Source of the DNA: Cellulomonas uda
Lineage (GTDB): Bacteria; Actinomycetota; Actinomycetes; Actinomycetales; Cellulomonadaceae
Assembly: GCF_006538705.1 (NCBI RefSeq)
Contig: NZ_BJLP01000028.1
Location: 1 to 51,819, forward strand
DNA length: 51,819 bases
Direction: 5' to 3'
Part shown: positions 41,197 through 50,331 of the stretch, one piece after another
Layout: each line of letters begins with the position of its first letter
How positions within the stretch are numbered: position 1 is the stretch's first letter
Notes under the pieces: model-generated
The model's database searches: none
The model's input: the letters and a program-made list of their open reading frames with translations, nothing else
What the model was told of the DNA's origin: nothing
Program-made: the position numbers and the translations under genes

Positions 41197-43371
41197 ATGT
41201 CCGAGGGACCTCCGCGCGAGTCGATTCGTCTCGCGCTTCTCGTCGGGACGACGTTTCGGTTGCTGCGGGATGCCGCGGAGCCGCTTCGGCCGGCCGTCGC
41301 CCTGCAGCGCCTGGCCGAGACCCTGCCGCTGACCGAGTACGAGCTCAGCACCAACGACTCCGGAACGCGCCGGTTCGAGACCGGTGTGCGCTTCGAGGTC
41401 AGCGGCGCACGCGCGATCGGTTGGGTCGCGCGGGAGGGTGGCTGGTCCCTGACCGACGCGGGGCGCACCGCCCTGGGTGCGGCGATCTCCGACGACGACC
41501 TCATGGTGACCCTCCGCCGGGAGTACAACGCGCTCCAGCGCGCGCGCCGTCGTGCCCAGGCGGGGATGGAGGCCGACGCGAAGTCCGAGACGCTGCGCGC
41601 AGCTCTGGACCTGGTCGAAGCTGGTCTGTGGACGTCGTACGGCGACCTGGCGCAGCTCACGGGCCTGGCGAACCAGAACGTCGGAGGCTGGATCTCGCAG
41701 ACCGACCACCCGGCCGCGTACCGGGTACTGACCTCCGACGGTCTCGTCTCGGACGGCTTTCGATGGAGCGACCCCGAGCGCACCGACGACCCCCGCGAGC
41801 TGTTGCGCGCCGAGGGCGTGGACTTCGACGATTCCGGGCGTGCGAGCCAGGCCGCGCGGCTGACGAGCTACGACCTACGGGAGCTGCTCGCCGAGTCGGC
41901 CGAGCCGGTCACCCGCCGCGCCTGGCTCGTGCGGGGCAACAACGTCAACGGTAAGAACCTCGTCCCGACGTGGCTCGAGCGAGGCTCGGTCTCGGTCGCG
42001 GCCAGCCAGATCCGCTCCCTCGCGCTGCCGTTGAGCCGCCCGGACATCGTCGCCGTCGTCGAGGAGGACTACGCGCAGAAGTCCTACAACACCCGCAACG
42101 AGAAGGTTGCGGAGCTCGACCTGTTCATCAACCGCATCCAGGTCGGCGACTTGGTGCTGGCCAACGACGGCGGCAGCTTCTATCTCGGGGACGTCACAGG
42201 TGATGTCACGTCGGTGCGGTCGTCCGACGACCGGTCGAACCTGCGCCGGAGCGTCGAGTGGCGTAACGCTGCCCACCCGATCGACCTGACCGACCTGCCC
42301 GCGGGGCTCAAGCCGAAGCTGTCCAGCCAGCACACGGTCGTCGACCTCACCAGCGAGCTCGCCGCACTTGCCGGACTGGTCGCGCAGGACGCGGCCGAGG
42401 CCACCAAGGCGGCGAAGACCGCACCGGTCGCGCTCGTCCTGCGCGCCGCGACGGACGAGCTCGCCGACGGGCTGCTCGTCGACCGAGGGTGGGTGCAGTC
42501 GGTGATCGACCTGCTCCGCGACCGTCGGCAGATCGTGTTCTACGGCCCGCCCGGCACGGGCAAGACCTACCTCGCACAGGCCATCGCCCAGCACCTGACC
42601 GACGAGTCGGCGGTGAAGCTCGTGCAGTTCCACCCCGCGTACTCGTACGAGGACTTCTTCGAGGGCTACCGGCCCGTGGCGCCCAAGGATGGGTCGACAA
42701 CCGTCGGCTTCGCGTTGACGCCCGGCCCATTCCGTCGCCTGGTCGACGCCGCACGGGAGAACCCGTCGACGCCGTACGTCTTGATCGTCGACGAGATCAA
42801 CCGCGCCAACCTCGCCAAGGTGTTCGGCGAGCTCTACTTCCTGCTGGAGTACCGCGACCGCGCCATCGACCTGCTGTACAGCACGGGTGACGAGGCGGGG
42901 TTCACCATGCCGTCGAACGTCTTCATCATCGGCACGATGAACACCGCCGACCGCTCGATCGCGCTGGTGGACGCGGCGATGCGCCGCCGGTTTGCGTTCA
43001 AGGCGCTGCACCCTGGCGTCGAGCCGACTCGCAGCATGCTGCGCCGGTGGCTCGACCGCCGCGGGCTGCCGCACACCACGGCCGACGTACTCGACCACCT
43101 CAACGACCTGATCCAGGACCAGGACTTCCGCATCGGCCCGTCGTACTTCATGCGAGACGAGGTGTACCGCGACGGCGGGCTGGAGACCGTCTGGGAGACG
43201 TCGATCCTGCCGCTCCTCGAGGAGCATCACTTCGGTGAGGGCATCGACGTCGAGGCGCACTACTCGCTGACGACGATCCGAGCGCGGATTGCTCGGACGG
43301 CGAGCTCGGCGTCCGACGCGCACCAGCCTTCCGACGGCACCGAGGCCCCGACGGACAGCCCCGCCCCATGA
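41197..43371 (+). CDS. mcrB: McrB-like AAA+ GTPase with an ATL/MGMT-like domain
   Basis: A 724-residue protein. Domain order: an N-terminal winged-helix-like region (about 5-120), an alkyltransferase-like (MGMT fold) domain at about 130-192 with TSYGDLAQLTGL, VGGW and PAAYRVL, a PUA/EVE-like or Mrr-N-like domain at about 225-385 (WLVRGNNVNGKNLVP, GDLVLANDG), then McrB-type AAA+ with Walker A GPPGTGKT (Lys456), Walker B VDEINR (Asp532) and the McrB signature MNTADRS (581-587). McrB binds modified DNA and drives the McrC nuclease. The ATG at 41197 has GGAGG 10 bases upstream; an in-frame ATG at 41170 overlaps the methyltransferase. Coupled to mcrC by ATGA. Confidence 0.85.
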   Translation: MSEGPPRESIRLALLVGTTFRLLRDAAEPLRPAVALQRLAETLPLTEYELSTNDSGTRRFETGVRFEVSGARAIGWVAREGGWSLTDAGRTALGAAISDDDLMVTLRREYNALQRARRRAQAGMEADAKSETLRAALDLVEAGLWTSYGDLAQLTGLANQNVGGWISQTDHPAAYRVLTSDGLVSDGFRWSDPERTDDPRELLRAEGVDFDDSGRASQAARLTSYDLRELLAESAEPVTRRAWLVRGNNVNGKNLVPTWLERGSVSVAASQIRSLALPLSRPDIVAVVEEDYAQKSYNTRNEKVAELDLFINRIQVGDLVLANDGGSFYLGDVTGDVTSVRSSDDRSNLRRSVEWRNAAHPIDLTDLPAGLKPKLSSQHTVVDLTSELAALAGLVAQDAAEATKAAKTAPVALVLRAATDELADGLLVDRGWVQSVIDLLRDRRQIVFYGPPGTGKTYLAQAIAQHLTDESAVKLVQFHPAYSYEDFFEGYRPVAPKDGSTTVGFALTPGPFRRLVDAARENPSTPYVLIVDEINRANLAKVFGELYFLLEYRDRAIDLLYSTGDEAGFTMPSNVFIIGTMNTADRSIALVDAAMRRRFAFKALHPGVEPTRSMLRRWLDRRGLPHTTADVLDHLNDLIQDQDFRIGPSYFMRDEVYRDGGLETVWETSILPLLEEHHFGEGIDVEAHYSLTTIRARIARTASSASDAHQPSDGTEAPTDSPAP

Positions 43372-44597
43372 CCGCCGTCGAGCTGGTCGAGAACGGACCG
43401 TCCGTCGAGGTGCGACTCGATGACCAGACCGGCCTCGCCCTGCGCGCCAGCGGACTCGTCACGGCGGTCCCCGCGGTCGCGTCCGGGTGGTGGGTCGTCG
43501 GGCCGGCCGCGAAGGTCGGGGTCGCGCGCGTCGCCGGGGTCGACCTGCTGGTCCGCCCGAAGGTCGACATCCGCCGGCTGCTCTTCCTCGTCGGCTACGC
43601 CCGGGACGGGGCCCTCTGGCGCGACGAGGACGTCGAGCTCGACGAGAACTCCGACCTGCTCACGGCCGTCGCATCGGCCTTCGCGCGCCAGGCGGAGAAG
43701 GCAACCGCCCAGGGCCTGCTGCAGGGCTACCGCGTCGAGGAAGTCGCCTCACCGGTACTCCGTGGCCGCATCCGCACCACCGACCAGCTCACCCGTCACC
43801 ACGGGCTGCCCCTGCCGCTCGAGATCCGCTACGACGACTTCGACGTCGACATCCCCGAGAACCAGATCCTGCGTGCCGCCACCCACCGGCTCCTCCGCCT
43901 GGACGGGTTGCCGGCTGGCACGCGTCGGACGTTGCGACACCTCGCGCGCGCGTTCGCGGACGTGAGTGCTCTGCCGAGCGGGACTGTCCTTCCGGCCTGG
44001 TCGCGGTCGCGGCTCAACACGCGATACCAGGTCGCCCTCGGCCTCGGCGAGCTGGTCCTGCGCGGGAGCTCCGTCGAACAGGAGGCCGGGCTCGTCCGCA
44101 TCGACGGCTTCATGCTCGACATGGCCAAACTGTTCGAGGACTTCCTGACCGAGGCGCTCGGCGCCGCGCTCACCGCCCACGGCGGGCGCTGCCGCGCGCA
44201 GGACCGGTGGCACCTGGACGAGGCAGCGTCGGTCTCGATGAAGCCGGACATCGTCTGGTACGGCCCGGGTTCGCGTCGGCCGACGGCCGTCGTCGACGCG
44301 AAGTACAAGGCGGAGAAGCCGAGCGGGTACCCGAACGCGGACCTGTACCAGATGCTCGCCTACTGCACCGTCCGCGGGCTCGCGCGAGGCCACCTGGTGT
44401 ACGCGAAGGGCAACGAGACCGAGGCGCGTCACCGAGTCGTCGGCTCGAGGGTCGAGATCCACCAGCACGCCCTCGACCTCGACGTCGAGCCAGCGGCGTT
44501 GCTCGCCCAGGTCACCGACCTCGCCGCGACGATCGTCGCTCTCGGCGCCGAGCCGCTCGCAGGCGTCGCCTCCGGCACGCCCACCGCGCTCAGGTGA
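43368..44597 (+). CDS. mcrC: McrC-like nuclease subunit
   Basis: A 409-residue McrC family protein with the PD-(D/E)XK catalytic residues at the end: Asp294 in SMKPDIVW, then Asp310 and Lys312 in VVDAKYK. The N-terminal domain (about 1-150) contacts McrB in known systems; LRASGLVTAVPAVASG and VDLLVRPKVDIRRLLFLVGY fit. It overlaps mcrB by 4 bases and ends a run of five tightly spaced genes (29146-44597); the following gene has its own 60-base gap. Confidence 0.92.
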   Translation: MTAVELVENGPSVEVRLDDQTGLALRASGLVTAVPAVASGWWVVGPAAKVGVARVAGVDLLVRPKVDIRRLLFLVGYARDGALWRDEDVELDENSDLLTAVASAFARQAEKATAQGLLQGYRVEEVASPVLRGRIRTTDQLTRHHGLPLPLEIRYDDFDVDIPENQILRAATHRLLRLDGLPAGTRRTLRHLARAFADVSALPSGTVLPAWSRSRLNTRYQVALGLGELVLRGSSVEQEAGLVRIDGFMLDMAKLFEDFLTEALGAALTAHGGRCRAQDRWHLDEAASVSMKPDIVWYGPGSRRPTAVVDAKYKAEKPSGYPNADLYQMLAYCTVRGLARGHLVYAKGNETEARHRVVGSRVEIHQHALDLDVEPAALLAQVTDLAATIVALGAEPLAGVASGTPTALR

Positions 44598-44657
44598 CGG
44601 CGATGTCAGCCGGTCCCGGGATGCTGTGCAGCATGTCGATGGCGGATGGGAGCCCAG

Positions 44658-46598
44658 ATGGTCAGGCGTAAGCGCAGCCGCGAGCTGAAGACGCCCGGCC
44701 GGGCATCGAGCGTCGAGCCGCCCGGGGCCGTCACCGTGCCGACCGGCCGCGTGGACATCGCCGATGACGACGCTGCTCGCCTCCTCGCGCACCGACTGCT
44801 GACGCCCGGACGGCGGTGGCCTGTTGCGGTCGTCACGGTCGCGAACGGGGCGAGCGAGGCGTACGCCGACGTGGACGCCCTCGTCGACGACCTGCGCGGG
44901 CTCGCTGAGGTCGTCGTCATGCCGACGTCTGACGTGTCGTGGGCGTTCTCGTCGGTGATGCCGCCTCTGACCCAGGTCTACGGCGGTGCTTCCCGTGTGT
45001 ACCCCGTCGACCACGACTGGGTGTCGGCGCCGAGAACGGCGCCCCTGCGGTTCGCGTACTCGGTCCGCGAGCGCGACCGCGTGACGGACCAGATCCTCAG
45101 CGATGCGATGGCGGCCGCCGTTTCTGCGGGGCTGTACACGCCGCGGGCCTCCGTGGCGTCGCGTCCGGCGGTCGACGGTACCGTCGTGGGCCTGTTCGGC
45201 AGCAGAGCCATGGTCCGGCTCGATGACGGCAGCATGGCGACGCTCTGGGAGGAGCTCAGCGGGTTCGACGTGCCCCTCGAGCGGCTCGTCCGGAACGGCC
45301 AACGTGTGCGGGGACGGATCGACCCGGCCACCAGGCGGCTCGACCTCGAACCGCCGGACGAATGCGTACCCGCCAGCACGCGGCCCCGTTACCGTGCGGG
45401 TGTAGCGGTGCTCGCCGAGGTGGCCGCCGTCGACGACGCAGCGTTGACCTTGCGCCTCCAGCCGGGCACTGAGGTGGTCACCACCGCTGGCTCGGTGACA
45501 GCGAACGAGCTGGACCGGCTCACAGCGCTCTTCACCGTCGGCGACGTCGTCGTCGCGCGTGTCACCGACAGCGAGCCGGTGATCCAGCTGTCGCTTCTCG
45601 ACGTCGACGACGACGAGGCGACGATGCAAGCGCCGGCGCTCCTCGACGGCGGACCGCCCTGGCTCGTCGCCCCCGCAGCGCCGCAGCTCTCTGCCCCTGC
45701 CGACGATGCTCTCCCTAGCCCGGCGCCGGATGCCGCGCTCGGCTTTCCCCCGGCGGAATCGGTAGACGCGGAACTCCAGTCCGAGGCCGGGCCTGTGCCG
45801 CAGGCTCCGTCGGCACCGGGAGGGCCGACGCCGCGCGACGTCCGCGCAGGCATTGCTGTTCGTCCGGCGGTCCGAGCGCCCGACGAGCCGGTCCCCGCTC
45901 CGTCGCCTGCAGATCGTGGAGCCGTCCGCGACCTGAGTCTCGCCCTCTCGGCCGAGCAGAGCCGCTCAGCCGAGCTGAGACGCCGCCTCGACCTAGCCCT
46001 CGGCGCCTCCCACGAGCTCACGGAGCTGCGCCGCCATGCTGAGCATCTCGAGCGTGAGCTCGACTCCGTGGAGGCGAGCTTGCGTGCATTCCGGGAGAAG
46101 TACCGACGGACCGACGTCCGGCGCCAGCAGCTCGAGCGAGCGGCCAAGGCGACGACGGGCAGCACGGACATCGACGACAGCGACCCTCGAGAATGGTTCG
46201 GCGACCCCGTCGACGCGCTCCGGCTCAGCGTGACGCAGGCATGGGCGCGCCGTGTCCCCGCCGGGGAGAAGCCGCGCTGGCCGCTCGGCGACTGGAAGGT
46301 CGGTGACCGCTTCGCCGACTCGCTCGACAACCTCGGACCGGTGTCGTGGCGCAAGCTCGCCGAGGTCGTGGCGGACGTCGTCGTCGCCGATCCCGCCCGG
46401 CTGTCCGCGCTCGAGAACCACGAGCTGCGAGTGACCGAGAGCGGCGGGGCGCCCGCGGTGGCGCGCAAGGACGGCGCGGTCTGCTACCGCGTCGCGCTGC
46501 AGCGCAACTCCCCGTCGGCGCGGCGCCTCCACTACTGGCGTCGCGGCGACCTTGTCGAGCTCTCGCGGGTCGTGCTGCACGACGACACCGCCCCCTGA
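44658..46598 (+). CDS. S1-like/coiled-coil protein of the PLD-helicase module
   Basis: A 646-residue protein. Domains seen: an N-terminal alpha/beta region (about 50-140) with VVVMPTSDVSWAFSS and the tract TQVYGGASRVYP; two OB/S1-like segments, about 168-232 (GTVVGLFGSRAMVRLDDGS) and 245-316; an Ala/Pro-rich linker; a coiled coil at about 425-500 (rich in Glu, Arg, Leu); and a C-terminal domain with ARRLHYWRRGDLVELSRVV. The S1-like parts suggest RNA or single-stranded DNA binding. Function is unknown; its pairing with the following gene is the main clue. The ATG at 44658 (GGGAG just upstream) gives the same MVR- beginning as the next gene; 44646 is an alternative. Confidence 0.7.
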   Translation: MVRRKRSRELKTPGRASSVEPPGAVTVPTGRVDIADDDAARLLAHRLLTPGRRWPVAVVTVANGASEAYADVDALVDDLRGLAEVVVMPTSDVSWAFSSVMPPLTQVYGGASRVYPVDHDWVSAPRTAPLRFAYSVRERDRVTDQILSDAMAAAVSAGLYTPRASVASRPAVDGTVVGLFGSRAMVRLDDGSMATLWEELSGFDVPLERLVRNGQRVRGRIDPATRRLDLEPPDECVPASTRPRYRAGVAVLAEVAAVDDAALTLRLQPGTEVVTTAGSVTANELDRLTALFTVGDVVVARVTDSEPVIQLSLLDVDDDEATMQAPALLDGGPPWLVAPAAPQLSAPADDALPSPAPDAALGFPPAESVDAELQSEAGPVPQAPSAPGGPTPRDVRAGIAVRPAVRAPDEPVPAPSPADRGAVRDLSLALSAEQSRSAELRRRLDLALGASHELTELRRHAEHLERELDSVEASLRAFREKYRRTDVRRQQLERAAKATTGSTDIDDSDPREWFGDPVDALRLSVTQAWARRVPAGEKPRWPLGDWKVGDRFADSLDNLGPVSWRKLAEVVADVVVADPARLSALENHELRVTESGGAPAVARKDGAVCYRVALQRNSPSARRLHYWRRGDLVELSRVVLHDDTAP

Positions 46599-46677
46599 GC
46601 CCTGCTGCGCCGTCGGCGAAACCGCATGTCAGTGGCCCGCTCTACGCTGCGGGCACCACTCGCCGCTGGAGGAACGC

Positions 46678-49600
46678 ATGGTCAGGCACGGACGCGGGCG
46701 CGGACGTCCCGACCCCGGCATGCCGGATCTCTTCTCGTCGACTCCCGAGCCTCACCTCAGCCTGCAGCTCGGACATCTCACCTGGCCGGACCCCGCGTTG
46801 CTCCCCGTGAACCACGCCGGCGCTCACGTCCGCGACGTCGTGTGGGAAGACCTCGTCTCGTCTCGCGCGCCGCTGGTCCTGGCGGGCTTCGCCTCGATCA
46901 CCAAGCTCATCGAGTTGGTCGCGGCGGCGGCGCACAGGGCTGACCATGGCTCGGTGCGCGTGCTGCTCGGCACGGAGCCGTTCGCGACGGAGCGGGTCGC
47001 CTTCGGGTCAGCATCTGCAGCGTTTACGGAAGACGTCCGCTCGTACTGGATCGAGCAGCACGGCGTCTCTCTGCTTCTGTCGGCCAAGATCGTGCAGACG
47101 ATCGAGGCGCTCGACCAAGGCTGGTTCGAGGTGCGGTTCGTGCCGGGTCGCACTCGCCTGCACGCCAAGATCTACGTCGGCGATCGGGCGGCGACGATCG
47201 GGTCCAGCAACTTCACCGAGGCCGGCCTGAGCACGCAGTTCGAGGCCAATGTCCGCTACACGCGCTCGTCGGACTGGGAAGGTTACGACCGTGCGCGGAA
47301 GGCGGCGGAGAACTACTGGTCGGTCGGACAGCCGTGGGGCGAGGAGCTCCGTGCGCTGCTGCGGGACATGCTGCAGTTCGTCTCGTGGCAGGAGGCCCTC
47401 GCCCGTGCGTGCGCGGACCTGCTCGAAGGGCAGTGGGCGGCCGGGTACCTCGGCGAGACCGCCGGTCTCTCCCGGCTGTGGCCGTCACAGATCGCGGGGA
47501 TCTCCGAAGCGCTGTGGGTCGTGGAGAACGTCGGGAGCGTGCTGGTGGCGGATGCCACCGGGTCCGGCAAGACGCGCATGGGCGCGCACCTCACGCGCGC
47601 CGTTCGGGACCGTCTGTGGAGCACGGGACGCGTCCGGGGTGACCTGACCGTGCTCGTCTGCCCTCCTGCTGTCGAAGACCAGTGGCGACGGGAGGCCGTG
47701 TCCTGTGGCCTGACGCTCAATACCGTCTCGCACGGCAAGCTCAGCCGGGCGTCGAAGCAGGGCCCCCGCGTCGAGGAAGGCGCGGTCGCGGCCGCGCAGA
47801 TCCTTGCGATCGACGAGGCCCACAACTTCCTGGCCCGGGGCTCGAACCGCTCCGTTCAGGTCCGTGCTACTGCCGCCGACCACGTGCTGATGTTCACGGC
47901 GACACCGATCAACCGCAGCGCACAGGACCTGCTGTCGCTCGTCGACCAGCTCGGCGCGGACAACTTCGAGGATGCGACGCTGTCGATCCTCGACCGCCTC
48001 AACCGCCGACACACCGAGTGGAAGCTCACGTCCGACGAGCAGGCGCTTCTTCGGTCCGAGATCCAACGCTTCACCGTCCGGCGTACCAAGGGCATGCTGA
48101 ACGAGCTCGTCGACGCGGATCCGAGCGCGTATCTGCACCCCGTGACCGGGCGCGTCTGCCGCTACCCCGAGCACGTCACCCGGACCTACGCGACCGGTGA
48201 GACGGAGCGTGAACGCCGCATCGCCGACGAGACTCGGGACGTTGCCGCCCAGCTCACCGGGATCGCGCGCATCGGGCGGACGATCACCCTGCCCGAGTGG
48301 CTGCGCCGGGAGTACACCGATCAACAGTGGCTCGACACCAGGGTCGGCGCTGCGCGGGGACTGGCCGCCCACCAGGTGCGGGCCGCGATGCGCTCGTCGC
48401 AGGCCGCGCTGCTCGAGCACGTCGTCGGCACCGACGAGGCCGTGCGACGACTGGGGATCAGCGGTCTGGCCAAGCCTCAGCCGACCGGCGACATGTACGC
48501 CAGCCTGATGGCGGCACAGGAGGCTGGGCCTCCGCGCATCGATCTCGCCTGTGAGCTCCCCGCGTGGCTCTCCGACGCCGCGGCATGGCGCGACGCGTGC
48601 GAGGACGAGGCGGACCGGTACCGCGTCCTGGAACGTCTCGCCCTCGACCTCGGCGACCGTCGTGAGCGGACCAAGGCAGCGTTCGTCGCCGACCTCGCGC
48701 GCCGACACGAGCGGGTCCTCGCCTTCGACCACCACCCGATCACGTTGGCTGTCATCAAGTCGCTGACGCCGCAGGTCGGGGCACCGGTGGTCGTGGCGAC
48801 TGGCGGCGCCAGGAAGGAGCGCGAGGAGGTACGGCGGATCTTCGCCGTGGACTCGCAGACACGCGGAATCGCGCTCTGCTCCGACGCGATGAACGAGGGG
48901 ATCAACCTCCAGGGCGGCTCTGCGGTGGTGCAGTTCGACATGCCCACGACGTTGCGCGTGGCTGAGCAACGGGTCGGTCGGGTCGATCGCATGGACAGCC
49001 CCCACGACCGCATCGAGGTGTTCTGGCCGGCGGACTCGCCGTCCTTCGCCACCCGCGCCGACGACCTGCTGGCGGCTCGCAACGAGGAGAGCGCGGCGCT
49101 GCTCGGGTCCAACCTGCCGATCCCGTCGACACCTGGGACGGTCGTGACTCCTGAGGACTTCGTGAGTCTGGCGGCCGCGGCGCGCGGCCAGTGGGACGGC
49201 CTGCAGGACGCCCTGGAACCGGTCCGCGCCCTGGTCTCCGGGCCGACCGCGCTGATCCCCGCCGAGACGTACGAGGCTCACCGCGACGCACGCCACCGAG
49301 TCCTGGCACGCATCAGTCCCGTGCGGACCCGGACCGCGTGGACGTTCTTCGCGGTCCGTGGCGCAGCATCCGGCGCGCCGCGATGGCTCCTGCTGGAAGA
49401 CGGTCGCCGCGACGCCGTCGTCGGTTTGGACCGCGTGGCCGGGCGCCTGCGTGAGCTCCTGGTCGAGGACCCACCCAGTGCGTCGTTCGACGACCGCTGC
49501 GAGGACCTCCTTGCCCGCTTCCTCCTGCGCGCGGAGGAGATCGAAGTCGAGCTGCTTCCTCGCCGGCACCAGCGGGCACTCGAGCAGATGCAGCGAATGA

Positions 49601-49935
49601 CCCGACGCTGGGCCGAGGCGGCGCGCCGCGGCGGGCGTACCGACGAGGCGGAGCGGTGGGAGATCGTGGCCGCCGTGGCTCGCGGAGAGTTCGAGGCCGG
49701 AACGGTGGATCTGCATCAGGCCGCCGAGACGTGGCTCACACTCGTGAAGCCGGCGCGGCTGGAGGCGCGGATCGAGCGACGACGGAGCCCTTACAGCCGC
49801 CTGGCGGACATCGAGCCGTTCCTCGATCGCGAACCGCTGGACCTCGTGGCGGTCGAGAGGTCGATGGCCCGACTCAGCATCTCCGAGCCGCTCGCCCAGC
49901 GCGTCGCGTCCTGCATCCTCGGGGTGCCCGCGTAG
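46678..49935 (+). CDS. PLD-family nuclease fused to an SNF2-type helicase
   Basis: A 1085-residue protein. The N-terminal domain (about 30-215) carries one complete HKD motif, His162-x-Lys164-x4-Asp169 (HAKIYVGD), with GSSN at 175-178 and FTEAGL after it, as in PLD-type nucleases and phospholipase D. The helicase domain has Walker A ATGSGKT (Lys298), DEAH (379-382), MFTATPIN (motif III) and motif VI VGRVDRMDSP. A C-terminal helical region of about 250 residues follows. A single HKD suggests dimerisation to form an active site. DrmC of DISARM is a stand-alone PLD protein, so this gene may be its equivalent or belong with the S1-like gene. GGAGG lies 5 bases before the ATG. Confidence 0.85.
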   Translation: MVRHGRGRGRPDPGMPDLFSSTPEPHLSLQLGHLTWPDPALLPVNHAGAHVRDVVWEDLVSSRAPLVLAGFASITKLIELVAAAAHRADHGSVRVLLGTEPFATERVAFGSASAAFTEDVRSYWIEQHGVSLLLSAKIVQTIEALDQGWFEVRFVPGRTRLHAKIYVGDRAATIGSSNFTEAGLSTQFEANVRYTRSSDWEGYDRARKAAENYWSVGQPWGEELRALLRDMLQFVSWQEALARACADLLEGQWAAGYLGETAGLSRLWPSQIAGISEALWVVENVGSVLVADATGSGKTRMGAHLTRAVRDRLWSTGRVRGDLTVLVCPPAVEDQWRREAVSCGLTLNTVSHGKLSRASKQGPRVEEGAVAAAQILAIDEAHNFLARGSNRSVQVRATAADHVLMFTATPINRSAQDLLSLVDQLGADNFEDATLSILDRLNRRHTEWKLTSDEQALLRSEIQRFTVRRTKGMLNELVDADPSAYLHPVTGRVCRYPEHVTRTYATGETERERRIADETRDVAAQLTGIARIGRTITLPEWLRREYTDQQWLDTRVGAARGLAAHQVRAAMRSSQAALLEHVVGTDEAVRRLGISGLAKPQPTGDMYASLMAAQEAGPPRIDLACELPAWLSDAAAWRDACEDEADRYRVLERLALDLGDRRERTKAAFVADLARRHERVLAFDHHPITLAVIKSLTPQVGAPVVVATGGARKEREEVRRIFAVDSQTRGIALCSDAMNEGINLQGGSAVVQFDMPTTLRVAEQRVGRVDRMDSPHDRIEVFWPADSPSFATRADDLLAARNEESAALLGSNLPIPSTPGTVVTPEDFVSLAAAARGQWDGLQDALEPVRALVSGPTALIPAETYEAHRDARHRVLARISPVRTRTAWTFFAVRGAASGAPRWLLLEDGRRDAVVGLDRVAGRLRELLVEDPPSASFDDRCEDLLARFLLRAEEIEVELLPRRHQRALEQMQRMTRRWAEAARRGGRTDEAERWEIVAAVARGEFEAGTVDLHQAAETWLTLVKPARLEARIERRRSPYSRLADIEPFLDREPLDLVAVERSMARLSISEPLAQRVASCILGVPA

Positions 49936-49968
49936 CGCCCAATCCGCCGAACGGGTTGCTCATCCTTG

Positions 49969-49986
49969 TCGCCCTCGCCAGGGCGA
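49969..49986 (+). terminator. hairpin after the defence operon
   Basis: A 7-bp stem (49969-49975 with 49980-49986) and 4-base loop, 34 bases after the last stop codon. Between here and the right att site, about 190 bases (49987-50178) contain no gene I can support and hold the possible arm repeats at 50049 and 50141. Confidence 0.5.
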
Positions 49987-50178
49987 TGACGGGTACCGAC
50001 TCGCCACCTGGCACCAGTCGTCTCCGCGCCCAGGTTGCTGACACATCTTTGCCACAACAGCGTCCCAGGGACGCTCATCAGGCGCCCCGGAGACGCACAG
50101 CAGATGCAACCCATCCGGCAGGACCGCAGGTCCCAGGCCTGTGACCTGCGACGACACCCAGGAGGAACCGTGGACCAG

Positions 50179-50201
50179 GCTCTACTTCGACGTCTGATCG
50201 G
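50179..50201 (+). repeat. right attachment site, third copy of the glnA 3' end
   Basis: Twenty-two of 23 bases match 10128-10150 (one A-to-T change, Tyr to Phe in the encoded L-Y-F-D-V-stop). Right after it, TGATCGG-CTGCTC-CCGATCA (50195-50214) forms a 7-bp hairpin that includes the stop codon. Confidence 0.85.
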
Positions 50202-50220
50202 CTGCTCCCGATCAGTTCGG

Positions 50221-50256
50221 CACGAGGGGCGTCCCGTTCGCGGGGCGCCCCTCGTG
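50221..50256 (+). terminator. probable original glnA terminator
   Basis: A perfect 11-bp stem (50221-50231 with 50246-50256) begins 20 bases after the third att copy. In an uninterrupted chromosome it would lie directly downstream of glnA. Confidence 0.75.
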
Positions 50257-50331
50257 GCCTCTCGTCCGAAATGTGCGGGCATGACGCCGAAAGGATTCGG
50301 GACCTGGTCCCGCACCGATCTTCCTCAGGAA

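Larger units (their letters stand above)
25046..50201. mobile_element. second integrative element carrying a defence island
   Basis: The element lies between the second (25046-25070) and third (50179-50201) copies of the glnA 3' end. It opens with an HTH gene and a tyrosine recombinase, then carries only large nuclease, helicase, methyltransferase and related genes. A 10-base repeat (TTGCCACAAC) at 25156 and 50049 and GTGACCTGC at 25100 and 50141 sit near both ends and are possible arm sites. There are no transfer or virion genes. Confidence 0.8.
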
